Notes: generated by a model from the letters alone, not told the origin. Positions 27,677 through 36,717 are shown, counted from the stretch's first letter. The stretch is DNA of 64,000 nt from Haloplanus natans DSM 17983 (GCF_000427685.1 NZ_ATYM01000003.1:365066-429065), one strand, 5' to 3'. Made by a program: numbers and translations.

Positions 27677-27979
27677 ATGAGCAGCGATAAGAAACGCGTC
27701 CAGTTTCGGGCGCCGCACCGACTTATCGATCGAACCGACGCCCTCGCGGAGGTCCTCGGCGAGGATCGAACCGATATCCTCGTGACTGCACTCCGGGAGT
27801 ATCTCCAAGAGGCAGCCCACGACGACGCGCTCACGCAGGAAATCGCCGCCGCTTACTATGACGACGAGATCTCGTTCGAGCAACTCAAGGCACTCGTCGG
27901 AGCCGAAGAGGCGACCAACATTCGGGTGTTGAAACAGCAATTGGACGGGGACTTCATCGACGCGGCTGCCGACCTATAA
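27677..27979 (+). CDS. ribbon-helix-helix antitoxin
   Basis: 100 residues from ATG 27677. The N-terminal VQFRAPHRLIDRTDALAEVLGEDRTDILVTALREYLQEA is a CopG/RHH fold. The tail would bind the PIN toxin encoded immediately downstream (1-nt spacing). The repeats right at its start codon probably serve for autorepression. Confidence 0.85.
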   Translation: MSSDKKRVQFRAPHRLIDRTDALAEVLGEDRTDILVTALREYLQEAAHDDALTQEIAAAYYDDEISFEQLKALVGAEEATNIRVLKQQLDGDFIDAAADL

Positions 27980-28492
27980 ATGTCGAGACTCGTCGCAGAC
28001 GCGTCTGCACTCGTCAGTCTCGGGATCGTCGCTGGTACAGAGCCCGACCCACTCTCGATGGGTCTGACTCGATACGAAGTCGTCGTGCCAGAAGCGGTCA
28101 TCGATGAACTCGAAGAAATTGCCTCGTACGATGACGCGCACGGTCATGCCGCAGCCACCGTACTCGACCGAACTGAGGTACTCGATGTTCGGTCGGTCAT
28201 GCTTGACGCCGAATTTCCACTCGATGACGGGGAGAACGCCGCGGTAACCCTCGCGAACGACCTCGATGCTGCGCTCTTCCTTTGCGACGAATTCAACCAG
28301 CTTGGCTTAATCCACGCCTCGCTCGCTGATACGCGACTCGTCACGACGCCCACCCTGCTCTCGATCCTCGTTCGAGCTGAGAAGTTGTCAGCGACCGATG
28401 CAGGGCTGCTCCTGGACGAAATCAGCGATGCCCGAAGTTGGAGCGCGAACAGTTACGTGCAACGGGCGCGCTCGTTGCTTGAAGAGTCCTAA
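27980..28492 (+). CDS. PIN-domain toxin
   Basis: 170 residues. PIN-fold acids are visible: Asp in VADASALVSLG, Glu in VIDELEEIASY, Asp in DDGENAAVTLAND and Asp in LFLCDEFNQ. PIN toxins cleave RNA. Paired with the RHH gene immediately upstream; a diverged second copy of the same pair lies at 30965-31896. Confidence 0.87.
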   Translation: MSRLVADASALVSLGIVAGTEPDPLSMGLTRYEVVVPEAVIDELEEIASYDDAHGHAAATVLDRTEVLDVRSVMLDAEFPLDDGENAAVTLANDLDAALFLCDEFNQLGLIHASLADTRLVTTPTLLSILVRAEKLSATDAGLLLDEISDARSWSANSYVQRARSLLEES

Positions 28493-28620
28493 CACCGAGA
28501 CTGTCCCCTTCCGTTCTCAGTTACTACTAGATCCCCCAGTACCCGACACGATTCGGTTACCGTATGTAGCGGTCTCATCGTTCCACTATCTTCAACAGTC
28601 AGGCATCCCTCGGGACGACT

Positions 28621-28974
28621 ATGGACTGCCCCGCGTGCGGATCCTCTGTCACCATCGAAGTTGGACCGGAGCGGCCGCTTTCGACATCGCTCCGCGACGC
28701 AGTCCTCGGGGCGGACGAAGAGGAACGCATCGAGGTCACACAGGACTGCTGGAACTGTGGCTGGCACGAGACGCGGGAACTTTGCGTCGCATCGATCGAC
28801 ACGACCGCGGGCGACGCGGCCGTCATTGAGCGAGCCGCGCTCGTCGACGAGATTACCGACGAGGTCGCCGCAATCGACAGTGTGGAAACGCTCGAGGAGA
28901 CCTTAGCTGCGATCCGCCGGCAGCGAGGAACCGACTCGGCGATGTCAGATACGGACGACGACGCCACGGAATGA
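28621..28974 (+). CDS. zinc-ribbon protein
   Basis: 117 residues. CPACG near the N-terminus and CWNCGWHETREL at about 43 form a four-Cys zinc ribbon; the rest is an acidic helical tail. Reading frame and codon bias are good. Function unknown; small zinc-ribbon proteins are plentiful in haloarchaea and often act in protein-protein or nucleic-acid contacts. Confidence 0.7.
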   Translation: MDCPACGSSVTIEVGPERPLSTSLRDAVLGADEEERIEVTQDCWNCGWHETRELCVASIDTTAGDAAVIERAALVDEITDEVAAIDSVETLEETLAAIRRQRGTDSAMSDTDDDATE

Positions 28975-29029
28975 CTCGTAATGCCTGCGTGTAAACTACC
29001 CCACCCTACTCGCTCACGGCTTCGCCGTT

Positions 29030-29160
29030 CGTGGTTCGAGACGGCTCCGCCGTCTCGTCATCACGAGAGACGCTTCGCGTCTCTCGAACGACTTCGTTGA
29101 GGGTGTCGTCAGAAGCGGAGCTTCTGACTGCTAACCAGAACCTTTGGTTCTGGTGATGGG
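29030..29160 (+). repeat. array of stem-loops at the 3' end of a TnpB element
   Basis: Four palindromes in a row: CGAGACGGCTCCGCCGTCTCG, GAGAGACGCTTCGCGTCTCTC, GTCAGAAGCGGAGCTTCTGAC and CCAGAACCTTTGGTTCTGG, preceded by a GGCTTCGCC hairpin. They sit just beyond the tnpB stop and probably form the branched right end. Closely related hairpins occur near 40.8 kb and inside the 3' part of another tnpB near 49.2 kb. Confidence 0.8.
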
Positions 29161-30393
29161 GCTTTCGCGTGGACTCCCGCTCTGGCCTTCACAGGCAGGC
29201 TCGTACTCGCCGTTCACGTTCAGCGTCCCGCGATTCAAGCGCACGTTTACGGGTGCGCCTCCGCCCGACGACTTTTGCGCCGAGCGGAGATGCTTTAGAC
29301 CGATGTTCTTCGCCGCGTTGTAGTCGGCGTTCACTTCATAGCCGCACTTCTGGCAACAGAATCGCTCTTGTGTCTGGCGGTTTTCGCGGAGCGTCGTCCC
29401 ACACTTGGAACACCGCTGGCTCGTGTACGCAGGACTCACCTGGTCGACCGAGATACCGAACATCTCGGCTTTGTACTCGACGTACTCGAACAAGCGTCGG
29501 AACGCCCATGCGTGGAATTTCTTTGCGTTCGGCATCCGCTCACGAATCCCCGTCAGGTTCTCGAATGCGATCACGTCACAGCCGTTCTCGACGGCTTCCG
29601 CGACGAGTTCCTTCGAGACGGTTTGTAAGAAGTGGTCGTAGCGACCCGTTTCGGTGCGTCCGACCGACTGGATGGTTTCGTGAGCGGCCCGCGTTCCACA
29701 CTGTTGGAGCGACCCGCGTCGTTTCTCGAACTCGCGGTGCCAGTGGTTCAACTCCGAGCCGTTCCAGAACGAACCTGTCGAAGTGACGGCGACGTTCTCG
29801 ATGCCGAGGTCAACGCCGAGGACTGTGCTGTGCTCGTCGCTGCCGTCGTCGGCAGTCTCGAACTCCACGTCCGCCTTTGTTCGGACGTGAAGGTAGAACT
29901 CACCGTCGCGGTAGTGGAGTTCTCCGCCCGTCACTTCGTGGTCATTATTGAACAGGTACTCCGAGTGGGGCGTCTCGCGGTTCTCGTCGGGGAGGACGTA
30001 CTCGGCGGTGATGCGTCCGTCGACGGTCGAGAGCGTCGCGTGGTCGTCGTTGAACGTCGCACACCGCTTGTCGTAGACGAGCGTCGGGGCAGTGAAGTGC
30101 GGCTTCCCTGCGTCGTCACCCTGCCTCCACCGAGCGACGACGCTCTGTACGGCGTCGGCGGCCTTGTTACGAGCGTTCTGGACGAGGTTCGCTTGGAGTC
30201 TCGTTTCGGCCCGCACGTCGTCGTATGTTTCCCGTTGGAGTTCGGCTTTGCTTGTGGTCTTGTACTCGCCTCTCCACGCGTGGTCGACGACGTAGTTGGC
30301 GGCCCACAGGAATTCGGAGATGGTATCGTGGAGGAGGTCGGCGTCGCTGTCGGCCACGTCGAGCTTGACGGGGACGGTGCGACGTACCTCCAT
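29131..30393 (-). CDS. tnpB: TnpB (IS200/IS605, IS1341-type) RNA-guided nuclease
   Basis: 420 residues starting [13 protein letters not shown]. RuvC acids: Asp in [11 protein letters not shown], Glu in [13 protein letters not shown], Asp in [11 protein letters not shown]; a CSKCG...CQKCG zinc finger lies just before the last one. No tnpA is adjacent. The right end contains the hairpin array; a long stem TCCGACCT...AGGTCGGA at about 30495-30535 probably belongs to the left end. Confidence 0.95.
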   Translation of the reverse strand: MEVRRTVPVKLDVADSDADLLHDTISEFLWAANYVVDHAWRGEYKTTSKAELQRETYDDVRAETRLQANLVQNARNKAADAVQSVVARWRQGDDAGKPHFTAPTLVYDKRCATFNDDHATLSTVDGRITAEYVLPDENRETPHSEYLFNNDHEVTGGELHYRDGEFYLHVRTKADVEFETADDGSDEHSTVLGVDLGIENVAVTSTGSFWNGSELNHWHREFEKRRGSLQQCGTRAAHETIQSVGRTETGRYDHFLQTVSKELVAEAVENGCDVIAFENLTGIRERMPNAKKFHAWAFRRLFEYVEYKAEMFGISVDQVSPAYTSQRCSKCGTTLRENRQTQERFCCQKCGYEVNADYNAAKNIGLKHLRSAQKSSGGGAPVNVRLNRGTLNVNGEYEPACEGQSGSPRESPITRTKGSG

Positions 30394-30545
30394 CCGTGGT
30401 TCAGATGTAGGCCGGCGTTTTTATATTAGTAACGACTCGGTGGGGAGTCGGCCTTCCATCGAGCGTGGTTGGTGTAGTACCGTGTCGGTTTCCTCTCCGA
30501 CCTACTCGCTCGCTACGCTCGCTCCTTGAGGTCGGAGGCTCCACC

Positions 30546-30866
30546 TTGCATTACGCTGAACCCCTCTATAACGTTCGTGAGCGAACCGGGAATCCCGACC
30601 ACGCATCAGTCGATGATGTGGTCAATCTCGTGGTAGAACGGGCGCAGAATCCTCGAGACGATCACGAGGATGCGCATTTCGATACGGCAATGGCGACCAT
30701 TACCGATATCTACGGGACCGATCCCGTTCGCACAGTCCTCCACCGCGTCCTCGTCAACAACGAACCGTTCCGGACCGCGACGAATGACCTCGAATTGCGT
30801 AACGTCGACGGTGTTCGGATCGGAACGGCAGCCAGTTGGTTTCTCGACGAACTGAACGACGGCTGA
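30546..30866 (+). CDS. hypothetical protein, possibly 5' truncated by TnpB element
   Basis: 106 residues from a TTG. LHYAEPLYNVRERTGNPDH followed by a helical stretch (TAMATITDIYGTDPVRTVLHRVLVNNEPF) looks like a genuine folded protein with good codon bias. The true start may have been lost because the left end of the TnpB element lies directly upstream. Family unknown to me. Confidence 0.5.
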   Translation: MHYAEPLYNVRERTGNPDHASVDDVVNLVVERAQNPRDDHEDAHFDTAMATITDIYGTDPVRTVLHRVLVNNEPFRTATNDLELRNVDGVRIGTAASWFLDELNDG

Positions 30867-30941
30867 GACTGGCGTGAGTGAGTCCTGTTCCAAGTGCTCT
30901 GATGTGCAAGCTCTGTGCAGTCGCCGAAACCGTTATGCACC

Positions 30942-30962
30942 TATGTGCAGAATTTGCACATA
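30942..30962 (+). promoter_or_regulatory. palindromic operator of second RHH-PIN module
   Basis: TATGTGCA and TGCACATA form a perfect 8-bp inverted repeat with a 5-nt spacer, ending 2 nt before the antitoxin ATG. A half-site TATGCAC lies just upstream. Equivalent in position to the repeats before the first RHH-PIN module. Confidence 0.65.
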
Positions 30963-30964
30963 GA

Positions 30965-31330
30965 ATGAGTGCGAGCGACGATCCGCGACGGGTACACTTC
31001 CAGTCGCCGGAGTACCTCGTCGACCGGTTGGATGCGATCGCGGAGCTCTTCGACAAGGATCGGACGGATTTGCTTGTCGAGGCAATTCGCGAGTACATCG
31101 AAGATACCGCCGATAGTGAGACGTTCCAAGAACTCGTCGCGACCAAGTACTACGACGACCAGCTCGAGTTCGAGACGGTCAAGCAGTTGGTCGGCGCCGA
31201 GACCGCCCAGCGGCTCCGGCTTCTCAAATCTGACCTCGAGGACGAGCCACTCGATCTCGCTTCCCCAGAGGATGTCGACATCTACGATGGCGACGCGACG
31301 GCAATCGACATCGCTGACGACGATCGATGA
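30965..31330 (+). CDS. ribbon-helix-helix antitoxin (second copy)
   Basis: 121 residues. VHFQSPEYLVDRLDAIAELFDKDRTDLLVEAIREYIEDT is an RHH fold clearly homologous to the protein at 27677, with a longer acidic tail. Overlaps the PIN gene by 4 nt (ATGA). Confidence 0.87.
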   Translation: MSASDDPRRVHFQSPEYLVDRLDAIAELFDKDRTDLLVEAIREYIEDTADSETFQELVATKYYDDQLEFETVKQLVGAETAQRLRLLKSDLEDEPLDLASPEDVDIYDGDATAIDIADDDR

Positions 31331-31896
31331 GCGGCCAGCGACTGCGAACGGTCGTCGCCGACACCAGTGCACTCGTCAGTCTCGCCGTGCCTCGGGCCGA
31401 CGCGGCCGTCGATACCGGCACCCCAGACCCGTTCCAGTATCTCCTCACCTCGTGTGACGTGTTCGTCCCACCGGAAGTCGTGACCGAACTCCGCGACATC
31501 ACGCAGTATCAGGATATCCACGGCGCAGCCGCGAACAACGTCCTCGCAGCCCACAGCCACTACACGGTCGAGGATCCATACGAGCGCGACGAGACGCCAG
31601 ACTCCCGGCCGACCTTCGGCCTCGACGACGGCGAAACCGATGGCATCGTCCTCGCGAATGCACTCGCCGTGGACGGGTTTCTCACCGACGAGTTCGGCGG
31701 GACGAACTTCCCGCTGATTCACGCTGTGCTGCAGGGCCCGCGGATCGTCCCGACACCGCGGCTGATCGTCGACTACGCCCGGAACGGGTATCTGACCACG
31801 GAAGAAGCGAACACACTGATTACGACGATCAGCCCGCATCGTAGTTGGGAGAATAGTCCCTACGTCACGCAATTGCTCCAACGCCTCGACGCGTGA
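31327..31896 (+). CDS. PIN-domain toxin (second copy)
   Basis: 189 residues. PIN acids: Asp in VADTSALVSLA, Glu in VVTELRDITQY, Asp in DDGETDGIVLAN, Asp in FLTDEFGG. About 20 residues longer than the copy at 27980, mainly in the middle. Likely RNA-cleaving toxin neutralised by the RHH protein encoded just upstream. Confidence 0.88.
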   Translation: MSGQRLRTVVADTSALVSLAVPRADAAVDTGTPDPFQYLLTSCDVFVPPEVVTELRDITQYQDIHGAAANNVLAAHSHYTVEDPYERDETPDSRPTFGLDDGETDGIVLANALAVDGFLTDEFGGTNFPLIHAVLQGPRIVPTPRLIVDYARNGYLTTEEANTLITTISPHRSWENSPYVTQLLQRLDA

Positions 31897-31944
31897 CCAT
31901 TCCACGAGAGGCCGTCGTCCACGAACTGTTCCGGCCGCTTCGGC

Positions 31945-32142
31945 GGCGACCGATTCGCGTTCGAGCCGTATATCGAATTCACCGAGAGCGTACTCAGCCT
32001 CGGTGAAAACTTCGCGAGATCCTCGCCGACGGAATCACTGTGTACAGCAGTGAACACTTCGACTCGCTGCGAAAGAGGGTCGTTGCAGATGGATAGTACG
32101 CGAATCGAGCAACTCATCAAATGGAGTGACCGGTCCCGGTAG
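31945..32142 (+). pseudogene. remnant of a MNT/HEPN toxin-antitoxin pair
   Basis: Frame one gives GGDRFAFEPYIEFTESVLSLGEN; after a frameshift another frame continues EILADGITVYSSEHFDSL to a TAG at 32094, the usual C-terminus of a MNT nucleotidyltransferase antitoxin. An ATG overlapping that stop opens MDSTRIEQLIKWSDRSR, the first residues of a HEPN toxin, and then stops at 32142. Most of both genes is gone. Confidence 0.55.
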
Positions 32143-32158
32143 TTTACTCTAGAGTAAA
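32143..32158 (+). promoter_or_regulatory. 16-bp perfect palindrome, probable operator
   Basis: TTTACTCTAGAGTAAA is a perfect palindrome about 35 nt upstream of a winged-helix gene, overlapping its likely promoter. Probably an autoregulatory operator. Confidence 0.6.
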
Positions 32159-32190
32159 TTACTTTGCTACGTTCAGTCTAACAGATAGCT

Positions 32191-32598
32191 ATGGACGCCA
32201 GTTTGGGCGATGATGACGACACGACACCACGCGAACTCGTCCACTTCATTACACAGCAGACCCGGTTTTCACTTCTCAACGATATTCTCGCCCATCCCCA
32301 ACAACTCCCATCGATGTACGAACTCGAAGAACTCAACCCTAGTGTGAGCGATGCCACCGTCTACAAGCACATCCAGAAGCTCATCAACGCCGGCATCGTT
32401 AACGAAGTCGCCCTAGACGATGACCAGCGCCGACAGGACTATCCCTGGAAGTTCTACGGCCTGACCGACGAGGGTCGGAAATTCCTGAAGGCGCACAACC
32501 TGCTCGCCGCCGAGGAGACGCTCCAGCAGATCTACGACACCGTCTCCGACAAACCCGAGAAGATGGTCAAGTACGAGAATGCGCCCCGTCCGGATTAG
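32191..32598 (+). CDS. winged-helix transcriptional regulator
   Basis: 135 residues with a winged helix at about 20-95 (FSLLNDILAHPQQLPSMYELEELNPSVSDATVYKHIQKL...) and a helical tail. A decayed paralogue lies at 49398-49801 (shared pattern ILxHPxxLPxxxEL...NP, DDQRR, YxFY). The palindrome just upstream is a likely operator. Confidence 0.82.
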   Translation: MDASLGDDDDTTPRELVHFITQQTRFSLLNDILAHPQQLPSMYELEELNPSVSDATVYKHIQKLINAGIVNEVALDDDQRRQDYPWKFYGLTDEGRKFLKAHNLLAAEETLQQIYDTVSDKPEKMVKYENAPRPD

Positions 32599-32719
32599 AA
32601 GAGATTGTCAGAGAATAGGGAGCGATAGTCTGTCATTAGTCCCGGAGATCACCACGGACTGACCGACTTCACGGACGGAGTCGCTCCGCTCCAGATCGAT
32701 TTTTTCGGCGAGTTGACAT

Positions 32720-34235
32720 TCTCCTCCGCGTGAACGCGGAGGAATCCCACGGCACCGCGCCGCTGGATTGGGATATTAGGGTTTGCAGTCTACCACTTGT
32801 TCCCTCGGTTGGAATCCGCTGGACAAGTCGTGAAGGTAGACTCCGGGCTGTGCCAACCAGCCGGTACTCCTATCCCCACCCAAATTGGGTGCAGACTCAG
32901 AGTTACTTTCATCGTTGATGTCGAGACGGATGTTCTCCGCCCCGTTCACGTCAGCGTTGAACGCCGCATCACACGTCTCGCAGACGTATAGACCACGCTC
33001 AACACGCTGACTGTCGTCTTTCCTACCGCAAACACAACACGTCTTGCTCGTGTCGCTCTCGGATACTTCCACGACTTCGATGCTCTTGACTTTCGCCTTA
33101 TATTCGAGGATGTTCGAGAACCGGTCGAATGCCCACCCGTGCAAGTCGAGGTTGCCGTGCTTCCCCCAGTTCTTTGACTCGCCGTTCTCGTCTTCTCGAA
33201 CACCAGCAAGTTCCCCGAAGTTGATTCGACCCACTTCTTGCTCGACACATCGTTCAACGATGTGTTTGGCTAAGGAGTGGAAGAAGTGGGTTCGACGCTC
33301 CGACCACTTCGAGTGCAATCGAGTGGCTTCTTGGCCGTCTGAATCGTCACACTTTGCGATTTCTTTCGGGAAGTAGTACCCGTCCTGTTTCAGACGGTTG
33401 CCGGGGTACAAGTCGGCTTCCTCGGTACTGTACGCGACAGCGGCGAAGTTGCGGATACCAAGGTCGATACCCGCCGTCTCGTCACCGGGAGAGTCGGGCG
33501 TCTCCACTTCGTGCTTACACACTAAGTGCAGTTCCCAGCGCCCTTTCGCCTTGTCGTAGACGGCCCTGACTTGTTGCAGGTTCTCGACGGTAACTCCGGG
33601 GCGCGTTTCGTATTCAACAAGGATGTATTCCCATGCTCGGGGGTGGTCCTTGTGATTCGCTCCTTTAGAGAGGCGCACTCGCCCGTTGTTGGTATCGTGA
33701 CGAATGCCTTTCTGCTTCCACGTCACCGTGCTACGCGGGTGTTCTTCGTGGACACGGCGGCCTTCTGAGTCGTAGTAGTTTTTCTTGCGGTAGCCGGGCG
33801 GATTTGCACGATCATCAGACTTCCTCGTTTCGTACCACGAGTTGAAGGCTTCAGCGAGTTCCTCCAGAACGCGCTGACTGGACTGACTGTGCAGTCCTTT
33901 GTACTTGTTGTGAGTCTTCAACTCGCTCTTCAAGTCCGAATCGTCGGGGATCTCGCCCGTCTCATCCCACACTTGGCGGGAATGATAGTTTGCAACGTTC
34001 CAGAGTTTCGACACACTCCACCCGTGCCGGTCGAGCGAGTCCTCTACCTGCTGGTGGTTGAGGATTTTCGCTCGGTAGGTGCGGTGGATGTGCATCGTGA
34101 AACGCTTCCATAACTGGTTATGTGGTGTTTTGTCGTTAAAGTTTGGATTCGGCGTGGAATATCCAGTCGGGCTATCGACGGTGGATTGTGGAGGGGTTGT
34201 CGGATTCATCCCGCGCCTAAAGGCGCGGGTATTCT
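32720..34235 (-). mobile_element. TnpB-only IS200/IS605-type element
   Basis: Hairpins mark both ends: CCTCCGCGTGAACGCGGAGG at 32723-32742 and CCCGCGCCTAAAGGCGCGGG at 34210-34229. On the transposase strand the ends resemble those of the complete IS at 47.4-49.4 kb (CCGACAAC after the left hairpin; GGAGGA-ATGTCA after the right hairpin), so that TnpA could mobilise it. Confidence 0.78.
32776..34095 (-). CDS. tnpB: TnpB (IS200/IS605) RNA-guided nuclease
   Basis: 439 residues from the internal ATG giving MHIHRTYRAKILNHQQ. RuvC acids: Asp in GIDLGIRNFAAV, Glu in INFGELAGVRED, Asp in FNADVNGAENI; zinc finger CCVCG...CETC. Same subgroup as the protein at 39434 (shared NHQQV..., QSSQ(R/K)V(L/I)EEL). 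Confidence 0.93.
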   Translation of the reverse strand: MHIHRTYRAKILNHQQVEDSLDRHGWSVSKLWNVANYHSRQVWDETGEIPDDSDLKSELKTHNKYKGLHSQSSQRVLEELAEAFNSWYETRKSDDRANPPGYRKKNYYDSEGRRVHEEHPRSTVTWKQKGIRHDTNNGRVRLSKGANHKDHPRAWEYILVEYETRPGVTVENLQQVRAVYDKAKGRWELHLVCKHEVETPDSPGDETAGIDLGIRNFAAVAYSTEEADLYPGNRLKQDGYYFPKEIAKCDDSDGQEATRLHSKWSERRTHFFHSLAKHIVERCVEQEVGRINFGELAGVREDENGESKNWGKHGNLDLHGWAFDRFSNILEYKAKVKSIEVVEVSESDTSKTCCVCGRKDDSQRVERGLYVCETCDAAFNADVNGAENIRLDINDESNSESAPNLGGDRSTGWLAQPGVYLHDLSSGFQPREQVVDCKP

Positions 34236-34314
34236 CCTTGCTCTTTATAATCGACGGTCTCCTTCAGATCCATATGTCGTCGACTCACCCATGGAGTATA
34301 CTCGTGGTGTAGCG

Positions 34315-35976
34315 TTACCGGTCAGTTGATTCAGCTCGCTGGTACGTATTGAGCCGACCGCTACGATCGACGGTGATCTGTCCTTCCTCTTCGAGTTTCC
34401 GGAGCTTGTTGTAGATCTGGTGATCGGGGAAATCCAGCTCTTCTCGGAGATCTTCGATGGTTTTCGGGGCATCAAGCGAGACGAGCAACGCGTTCTCGAG
34501 ACAGTACGAGACGAGCCGGTCCGTGATTGGGGAGACAATATTGTGTCGCTCGTCGAGGACATCGAGCGTATCGAGCACAGCAAACGAGAATAATTGGCCA
34601 GTACGATCTTCCTGGGTCTTGATCTCCTGGAAGATGCTCTCCCAGTCGAGGTCGGCTTGTCTGGCGATCAGTGCGGCATCTTCGAGATCGCCTTCGCGTT
34701 CCGTAATCGATTTGAACACGAAGATGTCGGTCAGCGAGAGCAGATGTACGTGAAGATTGCCGTACTCGAATGATTGGTCGCACCGCTCGATCATCGCCGG
34801 CGTCAACTGGAGCTGGCCGGCGACCGCCTCCACGAAAATATCCCAGCGTGGAAACCCTTCCTTCTCCACCACAATACTGGGATCAAGCTGGTTGTATGCC
34901 GCTTCCAAGTCACTACGCTCCTCGTATCCCAGGTCCTGGAGCGATTCGGCGATTGCAAAGAACGTCCGTCCGTCCTCAACGACGATGTCGACATCTTTCG
35001 TCGAATCTTTCAACCCACGCAGAATGAGGTTGCCGCCTCCGAGAAGATACACGTCGACAGGCGTCTCCAGGTGGTCGCCAAGCTCTTCGAGCCCCCGTCG
35101 AAGGCTATCTTCCGGATGTTGGCCGCGCGGATAGACCCCATAGTCGTTCGCGAGATCCATGAATTCCTCCCACGGGAGAAAGAGCTCATCGTGGTGGACC
35201 TCCCGCTGGTCGATGTATGCAAAGAGATCTGCCCATTTCTCGACGCACTCCCACCTGTTTGCGAGCCGCCAGAGGTCGCTGGCGTCAAGGGTCGCGCGGT
35301 GCGTCAGATAGAACACGCCAGCCATCGCCATCTGTTTCTTGTTCTCAGCGACGGTCACCGCATGGATCAGAATCTCTTCGAGATCCAGCGACCGATCACC
35401 TTGATAGACGTAGGTCTTCGCTGGGTGATAGTCAACACCGTAGCGAGTGAACGCCGAGAACGCAGTCGGCGTGCCGTCGACGTCATCTTTGCTCGTCGCC
35501 ACGAGTCGGTCGCCGTTCGCGCGGTACTCGGTTTCGAAGGGCGTGGTTCGGGTTCTGGCTTCGAGGAAGGACCGAAGCGTGTCGTCACTGATGGCATAGC
35601 CGTCATCCGTCTGTGAGATCGCTCCGGTTTCCTGGATTTCGTTCAGGTGCTGGTAGAGCGTCGATTTCGCGAAGCCCTGCTTTTGTAACCCAGCGATCGT
35701 TTTAGGGCCCGGAAGGAGCGCAACGAGAATATCCTCTTTCGTCCCTGTCAGGACTTTTTCGAGTGCATATCGCTCGAGGAGCTCGGCAAGCAGTGTCGCT
35801 TCGTACGTGTTGGCCAGCCGCACCCCGTCATTTCGTTCCACGAGGTGTTCGTCCTCAAGATCACTGACGACCTCCGACGTCCAACTTTGACTCTTGTCGA
35901 TCGCATCGGCTAACTCGCCAACGGCGTAGGAGCGGTCACGTAAACAGTCGACAACTCGTAATGCCGCTTCCCTCAT
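34315..35976 (-). CDS. HTH-nucleotidyltransferase protein (DUF6036-like)
   Basis: 553 residues. Residues 1-130 hold two winged-helix units (VGELADAIDKSQSWTSEVVSDLEDE and TIAGLQKQGFAKSTLYQHLNEI). Residues about 300-420 form a nucleotidyltransferase-like region with LLGGGNLILRGLKDSTKDVDIVVED, where the GG and DxD pattern fits the MNT superfamily. The tail holds a third helix-turn-helix (DLREELDFPDHQIYNKLRKLEEEG). It may be an antitoxin-like or regulatory protein; large proteins of this kind are common in haloarchaeal accessory DNA. No toxin partner is evident beside it. Confidence 0.75.
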   Translation of the reverse strand: MREAALRVVDCLRDRSYAVGELADAIDKSQSWTSEVVSDLEDEHLVERNDGVRLANTYEATLLAELLERYALEKVLTGTKEDILVALLPGPKTIAGLQKQGFAKSTLYQHLNEIQETGAISQTDDGYAISDDTLRSFLEARTRTTPFETEYRANGDRLVATSKDDVDGTPTAFSAFTRYGVDYHPAKTYVYQGDRSLDLEEILIHAVTVAENKKQMAMAGVFYLTHRATLDASDLWRLANRWECVEKWADLFAYIDQREVHHDELFLPWEEFMDLANDYGVYPRGQHPEDSLRRGLEELGDHLETPVDVYLLGGGNLILRGLKDSTKDVDIVVEDGRTFFAIAESLQDLGYEERSDLEAAYNQLDPSIVVEKEGFPRWDIFVEAVAGQLQLTPAMIERCDQSFEYGNLHVHLLSLTDIFVFKSITEREGDLEDAALIARQADLDWESIFQEIKTQEDRTGQLFSFAVLDTLDVLDERHNIVSPITDRLVSYCLENALLVSLDAPKTIEDLREELDFPDHQIYNKLRKLEEEGQITVDRSGRLNTYQRAESTDR

Positions 35977-36146
35977 GAATTCCGATTCTACCGATGTAGT
36001 TAAAAATATATCGGTGAGATTGGAATCAGTATGTGCTCTGCTTCGCTATGCCTGTGATTACCACACCCTGACCAATTTTAATACAATTGCCACGATATCC
36101 CGTATTGACGTCCGAAACAACCCACGTAAACGGAGAGTTCCCCAGC

Positions 36147-36329
36147 ATGGTCAATACTCGCCTCAGACCGCGGCGTGCTCGTTCTCGCTTAGCCGCGGGT
36201 CGCGTGTTTGGCGAGTACCTACACGACCAGCGCGCGGAGAGACTGGTCGGCATTCGCTGGGACTGCGTCGACCTCAATTACGAGAGTTCGACGCAATCCG
36301 GCGATCGCCGGATCCCCTCACCCGCATAA
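36147..36329 (+). CDS. possible small basic protein
   Basis: 60 residues, with an Arg-rich N-terminus (TRLRPRRARSRLAAGRVFGEYL) and a tail VGIRWDCVDLNYE. Codon bias is weak to moderate. Unknown family; it opens the tRNA island. Confidence 0.35.
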   Translation: MVNTRLRPRRARSRLAAGRVFGEYLHDQRAERLVGIRWDCVDLNYESSTQSGDRRIPSPA

Positions 36330-36561
36330 CCCGACCCCCACGCGGACTACCCGTCAGGGGCTGGGGAACACGGGAGTGTCGCCTGTCTTCATCCAGTAGC
36401 TCATCCGCTTCCCAGCGTCAAGCGAGTGAACTGGACGAGGCTCGCGGCAGTTTGGTCTGCGTTCGTTCCTGACAATAGGACGAACGGACGGTTCCGTGCG
36501 CGCCGAGCGCATCAGGAGCTGCTGGTACGCATCCCCCGCAGCGTGAGCTGCGGCTACGTCG
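36330..36561. other. leader of the tRNA island, no gene seen
   Basis: No tRNA T arm (GTTCRANNC) and no convincing frame on either strand; the long minus-strand frame here runs antisense through the tRNA-Gln gene and is not credible. Probably holds the promoter of the tRNA operon. Confidence 0.3.
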
Positions 36562-36637
36562 AGCCCCGGAGTCTCCGCTGGCGAGGGACGCCGGACTTTG
36601 AATCCGGAGGCCGCCGGTTCGATTCCGGCCGGGGCGA
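36562..36637 (+). tRNA. tRNA-Gln (TTG)
   Basis: Anticodon arm CCGGA-CTTTGAA-TCCGG reads TTG; T arm GCCGG-TTCGATT-CCGGC; acceptor xGCCCCG pairs with CGGGGCG, A73. Departures from consensus: A1 opposite G72, G at position 8 and C at position 14. It may be less stable or virus-derived. Confidence 0.8.
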
Positions 36638-36643
36638 CTGCAG

Positions 36644-36717
36644 GCCGACGTGTTGTAATTCGGCGATCATACGGTCCTGTCACGGCCGTGATCCGGGTTC
36701 AAATCCCGGCGTCGGCG
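36644..36717 (+). tRNA. tRNA-Asp (GTC)
   Basis: Acceptor GCCGACG/CGTCGGC with G73 (the Asp discriminator); anticodon arm CGGTC-CTGTCAC-GGCCG; T arm CCGGG-TTCAAAT-CCCGG. 74 nt, 6 nt after tRNA-Gln. Confidence 0.93.

Larger units (their letters stand above)
28985..30540 (-). mobile_element. TnpB-only IS200/IS605-type element with branched hairpin ends
   Basis: The tnpB gene plus the multi-hairpin 3' region (from about 29000) and a hairpin 5' region (to about 30540). It interrupts or abuts the gene fragment at 30546. Exact ends are uncertain. Confidence 0.6.

Noticed and set aside
36354..36683. Minus-strand frame of 109 codons over tRNA-Gln
   Set aside because: It is the antisense of a tRNA gene and of non-coding DNA; such frames give recurring false peptides.
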